Source: Enterobacter wuhouensis (GTDB taxonomy: Bacteria; Pseudomonadota; Gammaproteobacteria; Enterobacterales; Enterobacteriaceae). From it: DNA of 64,000 bases. How positions within the stretch are numbered: the first letter of the stretch is position 1; each line of letters opens with the position of its first letter. The notes beneath the pieces were generated by a model, which saw only the letters and a list, made by a program, of their open reading frames with translations, was not told the DNA's origin and made no database searches. Shown here piece by piece: positions 29,385-38,385 of this stretch. The stretch is from assembly GCF_004331265.1 (NCBI RefSeq), contig NZ_SJOO01000002.1:310001-374000 (forward strand). Reading direction: 5' to 3'. The position numbers and the translations under genes were made by a program.

Positions 29385-31880
29385 ATGCTTTCGATTGAGT
29401 TTTTCTGCCCGCTGCCCAACGGCCTGCACGCGCGGCCAGCCTGGGCGTTAAAGGAGCAGTGCAGCGCCTGGCGCAGCGATATTCGTTTTATCAATAAGCG
29501 GCTAAACACCCACGCGGACGGCAAAAGCTCACTGGCGCTCATCAGCACCGGCACGCTGTTTAACGATAGCTGCGTGCTGGAAATCAGCGGCAGCGATGAA
29601 GAGCAGGCCAGACGCGCGCTTGATCAGTACCTCAGTTCAGAATTCATCGACAGCGACAGCATTCCCTCCGGCGATGCGCCGCACGTTGCGCATCCCCTTC
29701 CGCGTTCGCTCGTGCGGCTTAACCCGCAGCTGCAGCACGGCATCACGCTGGCCAGCGGCATCGGCGCCGGTACGCTGCGCGGCTGGCAGAGCGACAACCT
29801 TCAGCGTTATCGCCAGCGTCCAGCCTCCCCGGAGGACATTACTCGCCTGGAGCACAGCCTTGCCACGCTTGCGGAGCAGCTTAACCAGCGCCTGCGCGGG
29901 CTGGACGGCGAGAGCAAAACCATCATCAGCGCTCACCTGTCGCTGATTCAGGACGATGAGTTTGGGGAAAATATTCGCCGCCTGATCGACGAAGAGCGGC
30001 TTAGCCTGGCCGAGGCGATCATTCGCAACATGGAGCAGATCTGCAATAAGCTCTCGCTCTCGGCCAGCGATTACCTTCGCGAGCGCGTCAGCGACATCCG
30101 CGACATCAGCGAGCAGCTGTTGAGTATCACCTGGCCGGAGCTTCAGCCAACGTCGGCCTTCACCCTGGATACGCCCACCGTTCTGGTGGCGGAAGATTTA
30201 ACCCCAAGCCAGTTCTTAAGCCTTGATACCCGCTATCTGAAAGGGATGGTGCTGGAGAAAACCGGGCGCACGTCGCATACGTTAATTCTCGCGCGCGCCG
30301 CGTCGATACCCGTACTGAGCGGCCTAACGGTCGCCTCGCTGGAGCCGTACGCGGGCAAAAAGGTGATCCTTGACGGCGTGTGCAGCGTACTGGTCACCGA
30401 GCCGGATGAGGCCGTTAATCATTATTACAGCGTAGCGCAGCGCCTTGCCGACAAACGCCATCTGCAGCAGATCAAAGACGCCGGGCTGCCGGCGCTGACC
30501 CGGGATAACGTGCCGGTAGATATTGCTGCCAATATCGGCAGCGCGCTGGAAGCCCCCGGCGCATTCGCCAGCGGCGCGCAGGGCGTGGGTCTGTTTCGCA
30601 CCGAAATGCTCTATATGGATCGCGATACCGCGCCGGACGAGCAGGAACAGTTTGAAGCCTATCAGCAGGTTTTACTCTCCGCCGAGGGCAAACCCGTTAT
30701 CTTCCGCACGATGGATATCGGCGGCGATAAGCAGATCCCGTATCTCAATATTCCGCAGGAAGAGAACCCGTTCCTCGGCTATCGCGCGGTACGCATTTAC
30801 CCGGAGTTTGCCCATCTGTTTCGCACCCAGCTTCGCGCCATTTTGCGCGCGGGCGCCAGCGGCAACGCGCTTTTGATGATCCCGATGGTGCATAGCCTCG
30901 ATCAAATTTTATGGGTCAAACAGGAGCTGCAGAAGGTTCGCGAGGCGCTAACGTCGCAAGGGCTACGCCATACCCCGCACCTGCCGCTGGGGATTATGGT
31001 GGAAGTGCCTTCGGTGTGCTTTATCATCGACCACTTCTGCGACGAGGTGGATTTCTTCAGCATCGGCTCGAACGACATGACCCAGTACCTGTACGCGGTC
31101 GACCGCAACAACCCGCGCGTGTCGCCGCTGTATAACCCGATTACGCCGTCGTTTTTACGCATGGTGCGCCAGATTGTCGACGCGGCCCATCGCCACGGAA
31201 AATGGGTTGGCATCTGCGGCGAGCTGGGCGGCGAGCGCCGCTATCTTCCTTTACTGCTGGGTCTGGGCATTGATGAGTTCAGCATGAGCGGGCCGCGCAT
31301 TCCTGCGGTCAAGGCGCATCTTCGCCAGCTGGAAAGCGATGCCTGTCGGACGCTGGCGGAGCAGGCCTGCGAATGCCGCAGCGCTGAGGAGATAGAGACG
31401 CTGCTGGCGGAGTTCACGCCGGAAGAGCCGCCGCGCCCGCTGCTGGCGCTGGAAACCATCGTCTTTAACGAACCGCTCACGTCAAAAGAGCAGGTGCTCC
31501 AGTTCCTGTGCGGCAACCTGGCGATTCAGGGGCGCACCGAAAACCCGCTGGAGCTGGAGGAAGATGTCTGGCAGCGCGAAGAGATTGTTACCACCGCGGT
31601 CGGGTTTGGCGTCGCGATCCCGCACACCAAATCCCAGTGGATACGCCATTCCAGCATCAGCATCGCCCGTCTGGAAAAACCTATCGACTGGGAGTCAGAG
31701 ATGGGTGAGGTCGAGCTGGTGATCATGCTGACGCTCGGCGCGCAGGAAGGGAATAACCACGTTAAGGTCTTCTCCCAGCTGGCGCGAAAGCTGGTGAACA
31801 AGGCGTTTCGGGAGGCGCTCTTCGCAGCAGACTCGCCGCAGGGCCTGCTTGACCTGCTGAATGCCGAAATCAGCTTCTGA
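29385..31880 (+). CDS. fryA: Multiphosphoryl transfer protein FryA (HPr-EI-EIIA fusion)
   Basis: Three-domain PTS protein, 831 aa, that passes phosphate from phosphoenolpyruvate to the EIIB subunit. The HPr domain is N-terminal with His15 in PNGLHARPA. The enzyme I domain follows, with His298 in GRTSHTLILARA. The EIIA-Fru domain is C-terminal with His747 in AIPHTKSQW. It can feed FryB without the general PTS. The sequence aligns end to end with E. coli FryA. It is convergent with ypdC, with 3 bp between. Confidence 0.95.
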   Translation: MLSIEFFCPLPNGLHARPAWALKEQCSAWRSDIRFINKRLNTHADGKSSLALISTGTLFNDSCVLEISGSDEEQARRALDQYLSSEFIDSDSIPSGDAPHVAHPLPRSLVRLNPQLQHGITLASGIGAGTLRGWQSDNLQRYRQRPASPEDITRLEHSLATLAEQLNQRLRGLDGESKTIISAHLSLIQDDEFGENIRRLIDEERLSLAEAIIRNMEQICNKLSLSASDYLRERVSDIRDISEQLLSITWPELQPTSAFTLDTPTVLVAEDLTPSQFLSLDTRYLKGMVLEKTGRTSHTLILARAASIPVLSGLTVASLEPYAGKKVILDGVCSVLVTEPDEAVNHYYSVAQRLADKRHLQQIKDAGLPALTRDNVPVDIAANIGSALEAPGAFASGAQGVGLFRTEMLYMDRDTAPDEQEQFEAYQQVLLSAEGKPVIFRTMDIGGDKQIPYLNIPQEENPFLGYRAVRIYPEFAHLFRTQLRAILRAGASGNALLMIPMVHSLDQILWVKQELQKVREALTSQGLRHTPHLPLGIMVEVPSVCFIIDHFCDEVDFFSIGSNDMTQYLYAVDRNNPRVSPLYNPITPSFLRMVRQIVDAAHRHGKWVGICGELGGERRYLPLLLGLGIDEFSMSGPRIPAVKAHLRQLESDACRTLAEQACECRSAEEIETLLAEFTPEEPPRPLLALETIVFNEPLTSKEQVLQFLCGNLAIQGRTENPLELEEDVWQREEIVTTAVGFGVAIPHTKSQWIRHSSISIARLEKPIDWESEMGEVELVIMLTLGAQEGNNHVKVFSQLARKLVNKAFREALFAADSPQGLLDLLNAEISF

Positions 31881-31883
31881 TCG

Positions 31884-32729
31884 CTACTGAAAACGCGCCC
31901 GGTATTCACCCGGCGTCAGGCCAAACTGGCGCCGGAACAGCCTGGAAAAATAGTCGCTGTCGGGATAGCCGCAGCGCTTCGCCACCTCGCCCACCGGCAG
32001 GTGGTATTTTTGCAGGATGGTGCGCGCTTTTCCCATTCGTACCCAGCGCACGTAATCGACAAAGCTCATCGTTCCATGCTGAGAAAACAGACGCGACAGA
32101 TGGTTAGGCGAAATATTAAATAACGCGGCGACGCCCTCGCGCGAAACGGGTTCCGCGTAGTTTTCCTGCAGCCAGCTGCAGATACTCTGATAGAGAAAAT
32201 CCCCGCGAGACAGCCCCGGTTCAGGGTGCAACCCGGCAACCTTGCGACACCAGTGCAGGAGGCTCAGCGCCAGCGGCTGAATGATATCCTGATCCTGCGC
32301 AGAGGTGCTCAGATGGGTCAGCGCCATCAGCATAGCGGCACACTCCCCCCGTTCGGGGTGCGGAAGCTCAACGTTCCGCTGGGGCTGTCCATTGCCGGGA
32401 GCCTGAAACGCCAGCCCCAGCCAGGACGGGGCAAAAACAATAGTCAGCAGCATGACCGTTTTTTCAAACATCGGCACATTTGCCGCCCGAGCGGGCAGAA
32501 ACAGCATCTCTCCCTGACGAATCGCCTTTTGTTCAGGAATAAGCGCGTTGCCATAAACGCCGCGCAGCACCACGTCGAGCCGAGGCCACTCTGCGCGAAA
32601 ACATCCGGCAGGCGCTGACGCAGGCGAGTGCGCGAACCAGACGCGCCCCAGCTGCTGCGGATTCAGCACCAGCCCGCTGAGCAGGTCTGCAAAAAACTGC
32701 CGATCGGCGGGAAGCCGGTTATCAATCAT
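31884..32729 (-). CDS. ypdC: AraC-family regulator (YpdC-like)
   Basis: AraC/XylS-type transcription factor, 281 aa, with an N-terminal sensor half and two C-terminal helix-turn-helix motifs (about 190-281; VSREGVAALFNISPNHLSRL and VAKRCGYPDSDYFSRLF). I start at ATG 32729, preceded by AGGGGAT, one base after the stop of the flavin reductase gene. E. coli has ypdC at the fryA end of its cluster, so the name rests on family and position. The fry operon is the likely target. Confidence 0.75.
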   Translation of the reverse strand: MIDNRLPADRQFFADLLSGLVLNPQQLGRVWFAHSPASAPAGCFRAEWPRLDVVLRGVYGNALIPEQKAIRQGEMLFLPARAANVPMFEKTVMLLTIVFAPSWLGLAFQAPGNGQPQRNVELPHPERGECAAMLMALTHLSTSAQDQDIIQPLALSLLHWCRKVAGLHPEPGLSRGDFLYQSICSWLQENYAEPVSREGVAALFNISPNHLSRLFSQHGTMSFVDYVRWVRMGKARTILQKYHLPVGEVAKRCGYPDSDYFSRLFRRQFGLTPGEYRARFQ

Positions 32730-32730
32730 T

Positions 32731-33351
32731 TTATCCCCTGCGGGCATCCGGGCGAACCAGATCAAAGCGGTGGGTGTCGCTGATGCCGTAGTAGGCCGTC
32801 GGTCCACCTGCCCGCAGAATCGGCTGCGCCTTCGCGGTTTGGTAAATCCCCTCTTCCAGCAGCGTGTCGGCAATATGGATCCCAATCACTTCCCCCAGCA
32901 CCAGCCAGGTGTCGACAGGCGTGCCGTCAGCGCCCGTCAGCTGAATGCACTGCGACAGGCGGCACTCAAAGTTCACCGGGCTTTCCGCCACGCGCGGCGC
33001 GTTCACCAGCCTGCTGGCAGCCGGCGTTAATCCGGCAAAGGTAAACTCGTCCTCACCGTGGGGCAACGTAACGGAGGTTTCATTCATCGCCTCGGCTAAA
33101 TCCCGCGTTGCCAGATTCCAGACAAACTCGCCGGTTTCGGTGATATTACGCACGCTGTCCTTCCAGCCGTTGCTGGAAAAACCGACGATCGGCGGACGAT
33201 AGTTAAAGCAGTTAAAAAAGCTATAGGGCGCAAGGTTTAGCTGCCCGTCTTTATCACAGGAGGAGATCCAGCCAATCGGGCGCGGGCCGACAATGGCGTT
33301 CAGCGGGTCATGCGGCAGGCCGTGCCCCTGAGACGGTTGGTAGAAGTACAT
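32731..33351 (-). CDS. Flavin reductase-like FMN-binding protein
   Basis: It is 206 aa with the split-barrel flavin reductase fold seen in small FMN-binding oxidoreductases (GPRPIGWISSCDKDG near the N-terminus, YSFFNCFNYRPPIVGFSS, and a GEVIGIHI strand). The substrate is unknown. Its stop lies one base before the AraC-type gene, so the two are translated from one message. This gene is not part of the E. coli fry/ypd cluster as I know it. Confidence 0.82.
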   Translation of the reverse strand: MYFYQPSQGHGLPHDPLNAIVGPRPIGWISSCDKDGQLNLAPYSFFNCFNYRPPIVGFSSNGWKDSVRNITETGEFVWNLATRDLAEAMNETSVTLPHGEDEFTFAGLTPAASRLVNAPRVAESPVNFECRLSQCIQLTGADGTPVDTWLVLGEVIGIHIADTLLEEGIYQTAKAQPILRAGGPTAYYGISDTHRFDLVRPDARRG

Positions 33352-33440
33352 TTGGCTCTCTCGTTGGTGGGGCAGACGCGAAATGCGTTTCGCTCATCGC
33401 CCTGATTCAGGACGCTCAGCGTAACGCATTCCGCCAGAAA

Positions 33441-34271
33441 TTAAGACTGAATAAATTTCAGCAAATCGTCATTAATCTGGTGCTTATGGGTCGTGCAAAT
33501 GCCGTGCGAACCGCCGGCATACACTTTCAGCTCGGCATCAGGCAGGATCTCCGCCGCCACGCGCCCGCAGGTGTCGATCGGCACGATTTGATCGTCATCA
33601 CCGTGGATCACCAGCGTTGGGATAGTCATCCTTTTCAGATCGTCACGCAGATCGGTTTCTGAGAAGGCTTTTACGCAGTCGTACAGCGCCTTGATGGACC
33701 CCTGCAGCCCCTGCTCAACGAAGCTTTCACGTACCGCCTTCGACTCTTTCGCGCCTTCGCGGTTATAGCCATAAAAGGCCGCGCTCAGCTCATAGAAGAA
33801 GGCTGCACGATCGTTCACCACCCCTTCCCGAATACCATCAAAGACCTCTTTCGGCACGCCGTTCGGGTTGAAATCGGTTTTGATCATAATCGGCGTAACG
33901 GCACCAATCAGCGCGGCTTTTGCCACGCGCTGCGTTCCGTGGCGGCCAACGTAACGCGCCACTTCGCCGCCGCCCGTGGAATGGCCAACGTGTATGGCAT
34001 CCTTAAGGTTAAGATGCTCGGTCAGCTCGGCGAGATCGTCAGCGTACTGATCCATATTATGCCCGTCCCACGGCTGCGCGGAGCGACCGTGCCCACGTCG
34101 GTCGTGCGCTATTACGCGAAATCCTTTTGACCCCAGAAACAACATTTGATCTTCAAAGGCATCTGCCGTCAGCGGCCAGCCGTGGCTGAACACCACCGGT
34201 TGCCCACTTCCCCAGTCCTTAAAATGCAGATAGCTGCCGTCTTTCAAGGTAAGTTTGTCGTAATCGCTCAT
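33441..34271 (-). CDS. Alpha/beta hydrolase (non-heme chloroperoxidase/arylesterase family)
   Basis: Cytosolic alpha/beta hydrolase, 276 aa. The nucleophile Ser is in GHSTGGGE, the acid is probably Asp in HGDDDQIVP, and His in GGSHGIC. The oxyanion stretch SHGWPL and the motif HDRRGHGRS are typical of the cofactor-free haloperoxidase/esterase group. It is transcribed away from rnk and alone. The natural substrate is unknown. Confidence 0.85.
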   Translation of the reverse strand: MSDYDKLTLKDGSYLHFKDWGSGQPVVFSHGWPLTADAFEDQMLFLGSKGFRVIAHDRRGHGRSAQPWDGHNMDQYADDLAELTEHLNLKDAIHVGHSTGGGEVARYVGRHGTQRVAKAALIGAVTPIMIKTDFNPNGVPKEVFDGIREGVVNDRAAFFYELSAAFYGYNREGAKESKAVRESFVEQGLQGSIKALYDCVKAFSETDLRDDLKRMTIPTLVIHGDDDQIVPIDTCGRVAAEILPDAELKVYAGGSHGICTTHKHQINDDLLKFIQS

Positions 34272-34443
34272 GAGATCTCCTGATAAGGAAGGCTGAATGC
34301 GGGTAGTCGCCGGATGAGGGCGCTTAAAAAGGATAATTCAAATTTGCGGAGCGTCACGTTTTTCGCCAAAAATTCATATGACGGATGAATGTGACCGACA
34401 TCACTTCAAACCTGGTCGCGCAATGAGTATCATCAGGGGAGTT

Positions 34444-34478
34444 AAACCCTCGCTGCCAGACGGCGAGGGTTTTCTTTT
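34444..34478 (+). promoter_or_regulatory. rnk leader: terminator-like hairpin before rnk
   Basis: AAACCCTCGC and GCGAGGGTTT form a 10-bp stem with a 9-base loop followed by TTTCTTTT, 48 bases before the rnk ATG. Nothing on the plus strand ends just upstream, so it looks like an attenuator in the rnk leader. A family of rnk leaders with this property has been described in gamma-proteobacteria. Confidence 0.7.
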
Positions 34479-34525
34479 GGATTGGTTTCTGCGTTACACG
34501 CAGCATTAACGACATGGAGTAATAA

Positions 34526-34936
34526 ATGTCCAGACCCACAATTATCATTAATGAACTCGACGCAGAACGCATTGACCGACTTCTGGAAAAAGCTGAATTC
34601 GCTTCGCTCCCGGTAGCCGACGCGCTGAACGAAGAACTCGACCGGGCGCAAATGTGCACGCCGGAAACCATGCCGCATGACGTGGTGACCATGAACAGCC
34701 AGGTCAAATTCCGCAACCTGACCACCGGGGAAGAGCTGACCCGCACGCTGGTCTATCCGGCGCAGATGACCGACAGCAGCGCGCAGCTTTCCGTACTGGC
34801 ACCGGTAGGCGCAGCCCTGCTTGGCCTGCGCACGGGCGATACCATCCACTGGGAGCTGCCGGGCGGCGCCTCGACCCATCTGGAAGTGCTTGAGCTGCTC
34901 TACCAGCCCGAAGCCGCAGGCGATTATCTCCGTTAA
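34526..34936 (+). CDS. rnk: Nucleoside diphosphate kinase regulator Rnk
   Basis: GreA/GreB-related protein that binds the RNA polymerase secondary channel, 136 aa. It has a short N-terminal coiled coil (about residues 12-40, shorter than in GreA) and a FKBP-like C-terminal domain with VYPAQMT and [13 protein letters not shown]. It lacks the acidic tip for transcript cleavage, as in the family. The position next to ybdR and uspG is as in E. coli. Confidence 0.93.
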   Translation: MSRPTIIINELDAERIDRLLEKAEFASLPVADALNEELDRAQMCTPETMPHDVVTMNSQVKFRNLTTGEELTRTLVYPAQMTDSSAQLSVLAPVGAALLGLRTGDTIHWELPGGASTHLEVLELLYQPEAAGDYLR

Positions 34937-35073
34937 TCCCTTCTGAACAAGCGCCCCCGCTTTGCACAGAGGATGCGCCTGCATCCTCTTTCCGCAATTT
35001 CACCCGAATGCCCTATATCACCCAAAATCCCCTTAATCCACGCTTAATCTGTTTTGGTGCCGCGGGGACGGTC

Positions 35074-35163
35074 ATGGGTGAGATACTGAGTATCACACTA
35101 ATTTTCATGTGTATTTTGGCGATTATCGTCGCGGCAGTGCTGTATCTCGAGCGTCACTGGTAG
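35074..35163 (+). CDS. Putative 29-aa single-helix membrane protein
   Basis: The ATG at 35074 has GGGGA eight bases upstream and the frame ends at TAG 35163. The product begins MGEILSITLIF and is almost entirely one hydrophobic helix, followed by a short charged tail LERHW. It lies 137 bp after rnk and 10 bp from the end of the convergent ybdR. I do not know a named family. Confidence 0.5.
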   Translation: MGEILSITLIFMCILAIIVAAVLYLERHW

Positions 35164-35173
35164 GCGTGCGACG

Positions 35174-36412
35174 TCACACCACCCCGCCGGGAAAGGCGTT
35201 GACCAACCCTTTCACCTTCTGCTCCGCCGCCTCCGGACTTTCTGCACCGGGCACCAGAATCACCTTGCGGCACTCCTCTTCCCGCTTCTCAAAAATCCTG
35301 TAGGCGCGTTCGGCATCCGCCAGCGGCAGGTAATGCGTAACTATCTCCTCCGGGGTAAGCAACCCTTTTTCAATGAGCGGCAGCAGCTCGCCCAGCCACG
35401 CGTGAACGTGCGTCTGCCCCATCCTGAAGCTGAGTCCCTTATCAAACGCATCGCCGAACAGAAAACCGTGTATAAATCCGGCATAAACGCCGGGTACGCT
35501 CACCACGCCGCCGCGACGCACGGCAGCAATGCACTGGCGCAGCGCTTTACCGCTGCTCCCTTCAATTTTCAGGTTGCTGAGGATAGTTTCCGTGGTGCTG
35601 CCTTTGGCTTCAAACCCGACGGCGTCAATCACCGCATCCACGCCGCGCTGCCCCGCCGTCTGCTCGATAATTTTTTCCGCCGCGTCGTTGTCATCATCGA
35701 AGTTAATGGGGATTGCGCCATAGCGCTCCTGGGCAAAGCGCAGGCGGTACGGGTGATGGTCTATGACGAAAATCTGTTCTGCGCCGAGCAGCCGGGCGCA
35801 GGCTATGGTCAGCAAGCCGACCGGCCCCGCCCCGAAAACGGCGACGCTGGAGCCTTTTTCAATCTGCGCGTTTTTTGCCGCCTGCCAGGCGGTTGGCAAA
35901 ATATCAGAGAGGAACAGCGCCTTATCATCAGAGAGGAGCTGCGGCACCTTGAACGGCCCGACGTTCCCTTTCGGCACGCGGACGTACTCCGCCTGCCCGC
36001 CCGGCACGCCGCCGTAGAGATGGCTGTAGCCAAATAGCGCGGCCGGTGCCGGAATTTGCTTTTTATTCAGGGCCGCACCCTGTCCGGCGTTGGTTTTCTC
36101 GCAGGCGGCATACTGCTGCAGACGGCAAAAGAAGCAGTCCCCGCAGGCAATCACAAAGGGGATCACCACCCGATCGCCTTTCTGTAAATTCTTGACATCC
36201 CTTCCGCTTTCGACCACTTCACCCATGAATTCGTGGCCAAAAATATCGCCGTGCTCAACTTTGGGGATTTTGCCGCGATAGAGGTGCAAATCGGAACCGC
36301 AAATCGCCGTCGCGGTGACGCGCAGGATGATGTCATCGGGTTGTTCAATAACGGGATCGGGAACATTTTCGACGCGAACATGGTGTGGACCGTGGTACGT
36401 GAGTGCTTTCAT
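35174..36412 (-). CDS. ybdR: Zinc-dependent alcohol dehydrogenase YbdR
   Basis: Medium-chain dehydrogenase/reductase of the formaldehyde dehydrogenase-like subgroup, 412 aa as in E. coli YbdR. Catalytic zinc ligands are in ICGSDLH and FGHEFMGEV. The structural zinc cysteines are in [15 protein letters not shown]. The NAD-binding GAGPVGLL follows. The substrate is not known. It is divergent from uspG and in the E. coli order rnk-ybdR-uspG. Confidence 0.92.
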   Translation of the reverse strand: MKALTYHGPHHVRVENVPDPVIEQPDDIILRVTATAICGSDLHLYRGKIPKVEHGDIFGHEFMGEVVESGRDVKNLQKGDRVVIPFVIACGDCFFCRLQQYAACEKTNAGQGAALNKKQIPAPAALFGYSHLYGGVPGGQAEYVRVPKGNVGPFKVPQLLSDDKALFLSDILPTAWQAAKNAQIEKGSSVAVFGAGPVGLLTIACARLLGAEQIFVIDHHPYRLRFAQERYGAIPINFDDDNDAAEKIIEQTAGQRGVDAVIDAVGFEAKGSTTETILSNLKIEGSSGKALRQCIAAVRRGGVVSVPGVYAGFIHGFLFGDAFDKGLSFRMGQTHVHAWLGELLPLIEKGLLTPEEIVTHYLPLADAERAYRIFEKREEECRKVILVPGAESPEAAEQKVKGLVNAFPGGVV

Positions 36413-36592
36413 GCAACCTCCGAAAGGATGTGAGCAGCTTCTAAAAGGGTAGCGTCCTCTGAAGGTCTGCCCTGAAATCGGGGCGTTTTGAGATTTATCC
36501 TGGCGAGATAAAAAAGTGCTGTTGAGGTTACAGAAACCGATAATATTTTATGTTTGAATGAATTCAGCGTTTATAAACAAGGAGAAACGGGT

Positions 36593-37021
36593 ATGTATAA
36601 GACAATCATTATGCCGGTTGATGTTTTTGAAATGGAACTGAGCGACAAGGCCGTACGCCACGCCGAGTTTCTGGCGCAAGAAGACGGCGTTATTCATCTT
36701 TTGCACGTATTACCGGGTTCTGCCAGCCTGAGCCTGCACCGCTTTGCCGCCGACGTGCGTCGCTTCGAAGAGCATCTGCAGCACGAAGCCGAAACGCGCC
36801 TGCAAACCATGGTTGAGCACTTCAGCATTGATCCTGCCCGCATTAAAACCCACGTCCGGTTCGGCAGCGTGCGTGACGCCGTGAACGAACTCGCAGGCGA
36901 ATTGAAGGCCGATGTCGTGGTTATCGGCTCGCGTAATCCGTCGATCACCACGCACCTGCTGGGATCTAACGCGTCGAGCGTGATCCGCCACACCCACATC
37001 CCGGTGATGGTCGTCCGCTAA
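36593..37021 (+). CDS. uspG: Universal stress protein UspG
   Basis: It is a 142-aa universal stress protein that binds ATP and autophosphorylates in E. coli. The ATP-binding motif [17 protein letters not shown] is near the C-terminus. I start at ATG 36593 ([12 protein letters not shown]), preceded by GGAG; an earlier ATG at 36554 would add 13 residues and is not supported by homology. A strong terminator follows. Confidence 0.94.
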   Translation: MYKTIIMPVDVFEMELSDKAVRHAEFLAQEDGVIHLLHVLPGSASLSLHRFAADVRRFEEHLQHEAETRLQTMVEHFSIDPARIKTHVRFGSVRDAVNELAGELKADVVVIGSRNPSITTHLLGSNASSVIRHTHIPVMVVR

Positions 37022-37030
37022 ATGCAGACA

Positions 37031-37056
37031 AAAAACCCCGCAATCGCGGGGTTTTT
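37031..37056. terminator. Bidirectional terminator between uspG and the dms-like operon
   Basis: AAAAACCCCGC-aatc-GCGGGGTTTTT starts 9 bp after uspG and ends 4 bp before the stop of the membrane-subunit gene on the other strand. It serves both. Confidence 0.92.
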
Positions 37057-37060
37057 CCTG

Positions 37061-37828
37061 TCAGTACAGGTGGCCAATATTCACGATAGTGCTGACGGTA
37101 TCGCCGAAGAAGGTCAGGCGACCGAGCACCAGCCCCACCAGCAGGATCGCAAACAGCATTTTCTGTTTTGGCTGACGCATCAGCGTGAGCGCAAACCCTA
37201 CCGCGCAGCACAGAAGGCTTCCGATATACAGCGGCGAGCTTAGCCAGGCATGGGCGGTCATTTTCATGATGGTGCCGCCGCTCAGCCAGATAACCGGGGC
37301 GGCAATCATCAGCACCACCAGCGTGAGAATGCCCTGGCGCAGCGCGGCCGTGGCGGGCTTCAGCCCAATCAGCGGCGTGGCGGCGCAGCCCATCACCCAG
37401 ACGATCGCAAAGAACAACATCATCGTCATGCCGTTGGCAATGGCCTGCATCGCAGGCGCCGCATAGGTCATTCCCTGCACGACCACCAGCAAAATGCCGA
37501 ACAGGGAGGCCAGTAGCGCAGCCCCCTTATTGCCTTTGCTGAGAAATGCCAGGCCGATGGTGCCGCCATACAGCGTCGCGCCAAGAATTTCTCGGCTCAG
37601 CCATGCGTGCTTGAGGTTGATCAGCGCGTTATAGGCGTGCTCCGGATGCGCCAGATGGAGGATTGCCGCCACGGACGCCGCCCCCAGAATCAGTCCGGTA
37701 ATCAGCCACTGAATACGGTTGCCGTGTACGTCACCGCGCAGCGTGCGCCAGGTGAGCAGCAGCGTCATCCCGACGGACATCTGGCTCAGCACGGTAAAGA
37801 TAACCAGCGGAATTTCGTACTTTTCCAT
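37061..37828 (-). CDS. DmsC-family membrane anchor subunit
   Basis: Quinol-oxidising membrane anchor of a DMSO-reductase-type complex, 255 aa with eight hydrophobic helices, as in DmsC/YnfH. It should hold the enzyme on the periplasmic face and take electrons from menaquinol. It overlaps the Fe-S subunit stop by one base (TAATG). It is the last gene of the operon chaperone-A-B-C. Confidence 0.85.
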   Translation of the reverse strand: MEKYEIPLVIFTVLSQMSVGMTLLLTWRTLRGDVHGNRIQWLITGLILGAASVAAILHLAHPEHAYNALINLKHAWLSREILGATLYGGTIGLAFLSKGNKGAALLASLFGILLVVVQGMTYAAPAMQAIANGMTMMLFFAIVWVMGCAATPLIGLKPATAALRQGILTLVVLMIAAPVIWLSGGTIMKMTAHAWLSSPLYIGSLLCCAVGFALTLMRQPKQKMLFAILLVGLVLGRLTFFGDTVSTIVNIGHLY

Positions 37829-38385
37829 TATTTATCCCCCGGCTGTTTTGGCTGACGGGCCAGAATAAAGCGCGTGCCCGGATTGAGCTGCGGCATCTTC
37901 GGGAAACCCGGCGGATACTGCACGGCATTGTTCGGCAGCGGATCGGCATCCAGGTCAATAATGGTCAGCGCCCCGACCGGGCACGCATTTACGCAGGCAG
38001 GCGCCATGCCGACATCCAGACGCTCGTAACACATGCTGCACTTCTCGGCCTTTTTGGTTTCCTCGTTGAAGCGCGGCGCGCCGTAAGGGCAGTTGCGGAT
38101 GCAGTTTTTGCAGCCGATGCAGCGTTCAGGGTTGTGCACCACGATGCCATCATCACGTTTGGTGTAGGCTTCTACCGGACACGCCGCCAGGCAGGCCGGA
38201 TTTTCGCAGTGGTTACAGGCCAGCGAGAAAAATGCCCGCTCCTCGTGGGGATAAATTTCTTTATCCAGCGGGTAAACGTAGCGCCAGAAGCGATCCGGCT
38301 CAAGCTGGTTAAAGCTCTTGCAGGCCATCGCGCATCCACGGCAGCCGATACACTTGTCACTGTTCACTAAAAATGCGCGTCTCAT
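37828..38385 (-). CDS. DmsB-like 4x[4Fe-4S] electron transfer subunit
   Basis: Ferredoxin-like subunit, 185 aa, with four cysteine clusters: CIGCRGCAMACKSF, CNHCENPACLAACPVEA, CIGCKNCIRNCPYG and CSMCYERLDVG plus CVNACPVGA. This is the pattern of DmsB, PhsB and NrfC. It passes electrons from the anchor to the Mo subunit and overlaps the latter by 4 bases. Confidence 0.9.
   Translation of the reverse strand: MRRAFLVNSDKCIGCRGCAMACKSFNQLEPDRFWRYVYPLDKEIYPHEERAFFSLACNHCENPACLAACPVEAYTKRDDGIVVHNPERCIGCKNCIRNCPYGAPRFNEETKKAEKCSMCYERLDVGMAPACVNACPVGALTIIDLDADPLPNNAVQYPPGFPKMPQLNPGTRFILARQPKQPGDK

Noticed and set aside
25451-34525. Genomic island or prophage carrying the fry genes
   Set aside because: No integrase, tRNA, direct repeats or insertion sequence is seen at the borders, and the genes have the same base composition as the backbone.
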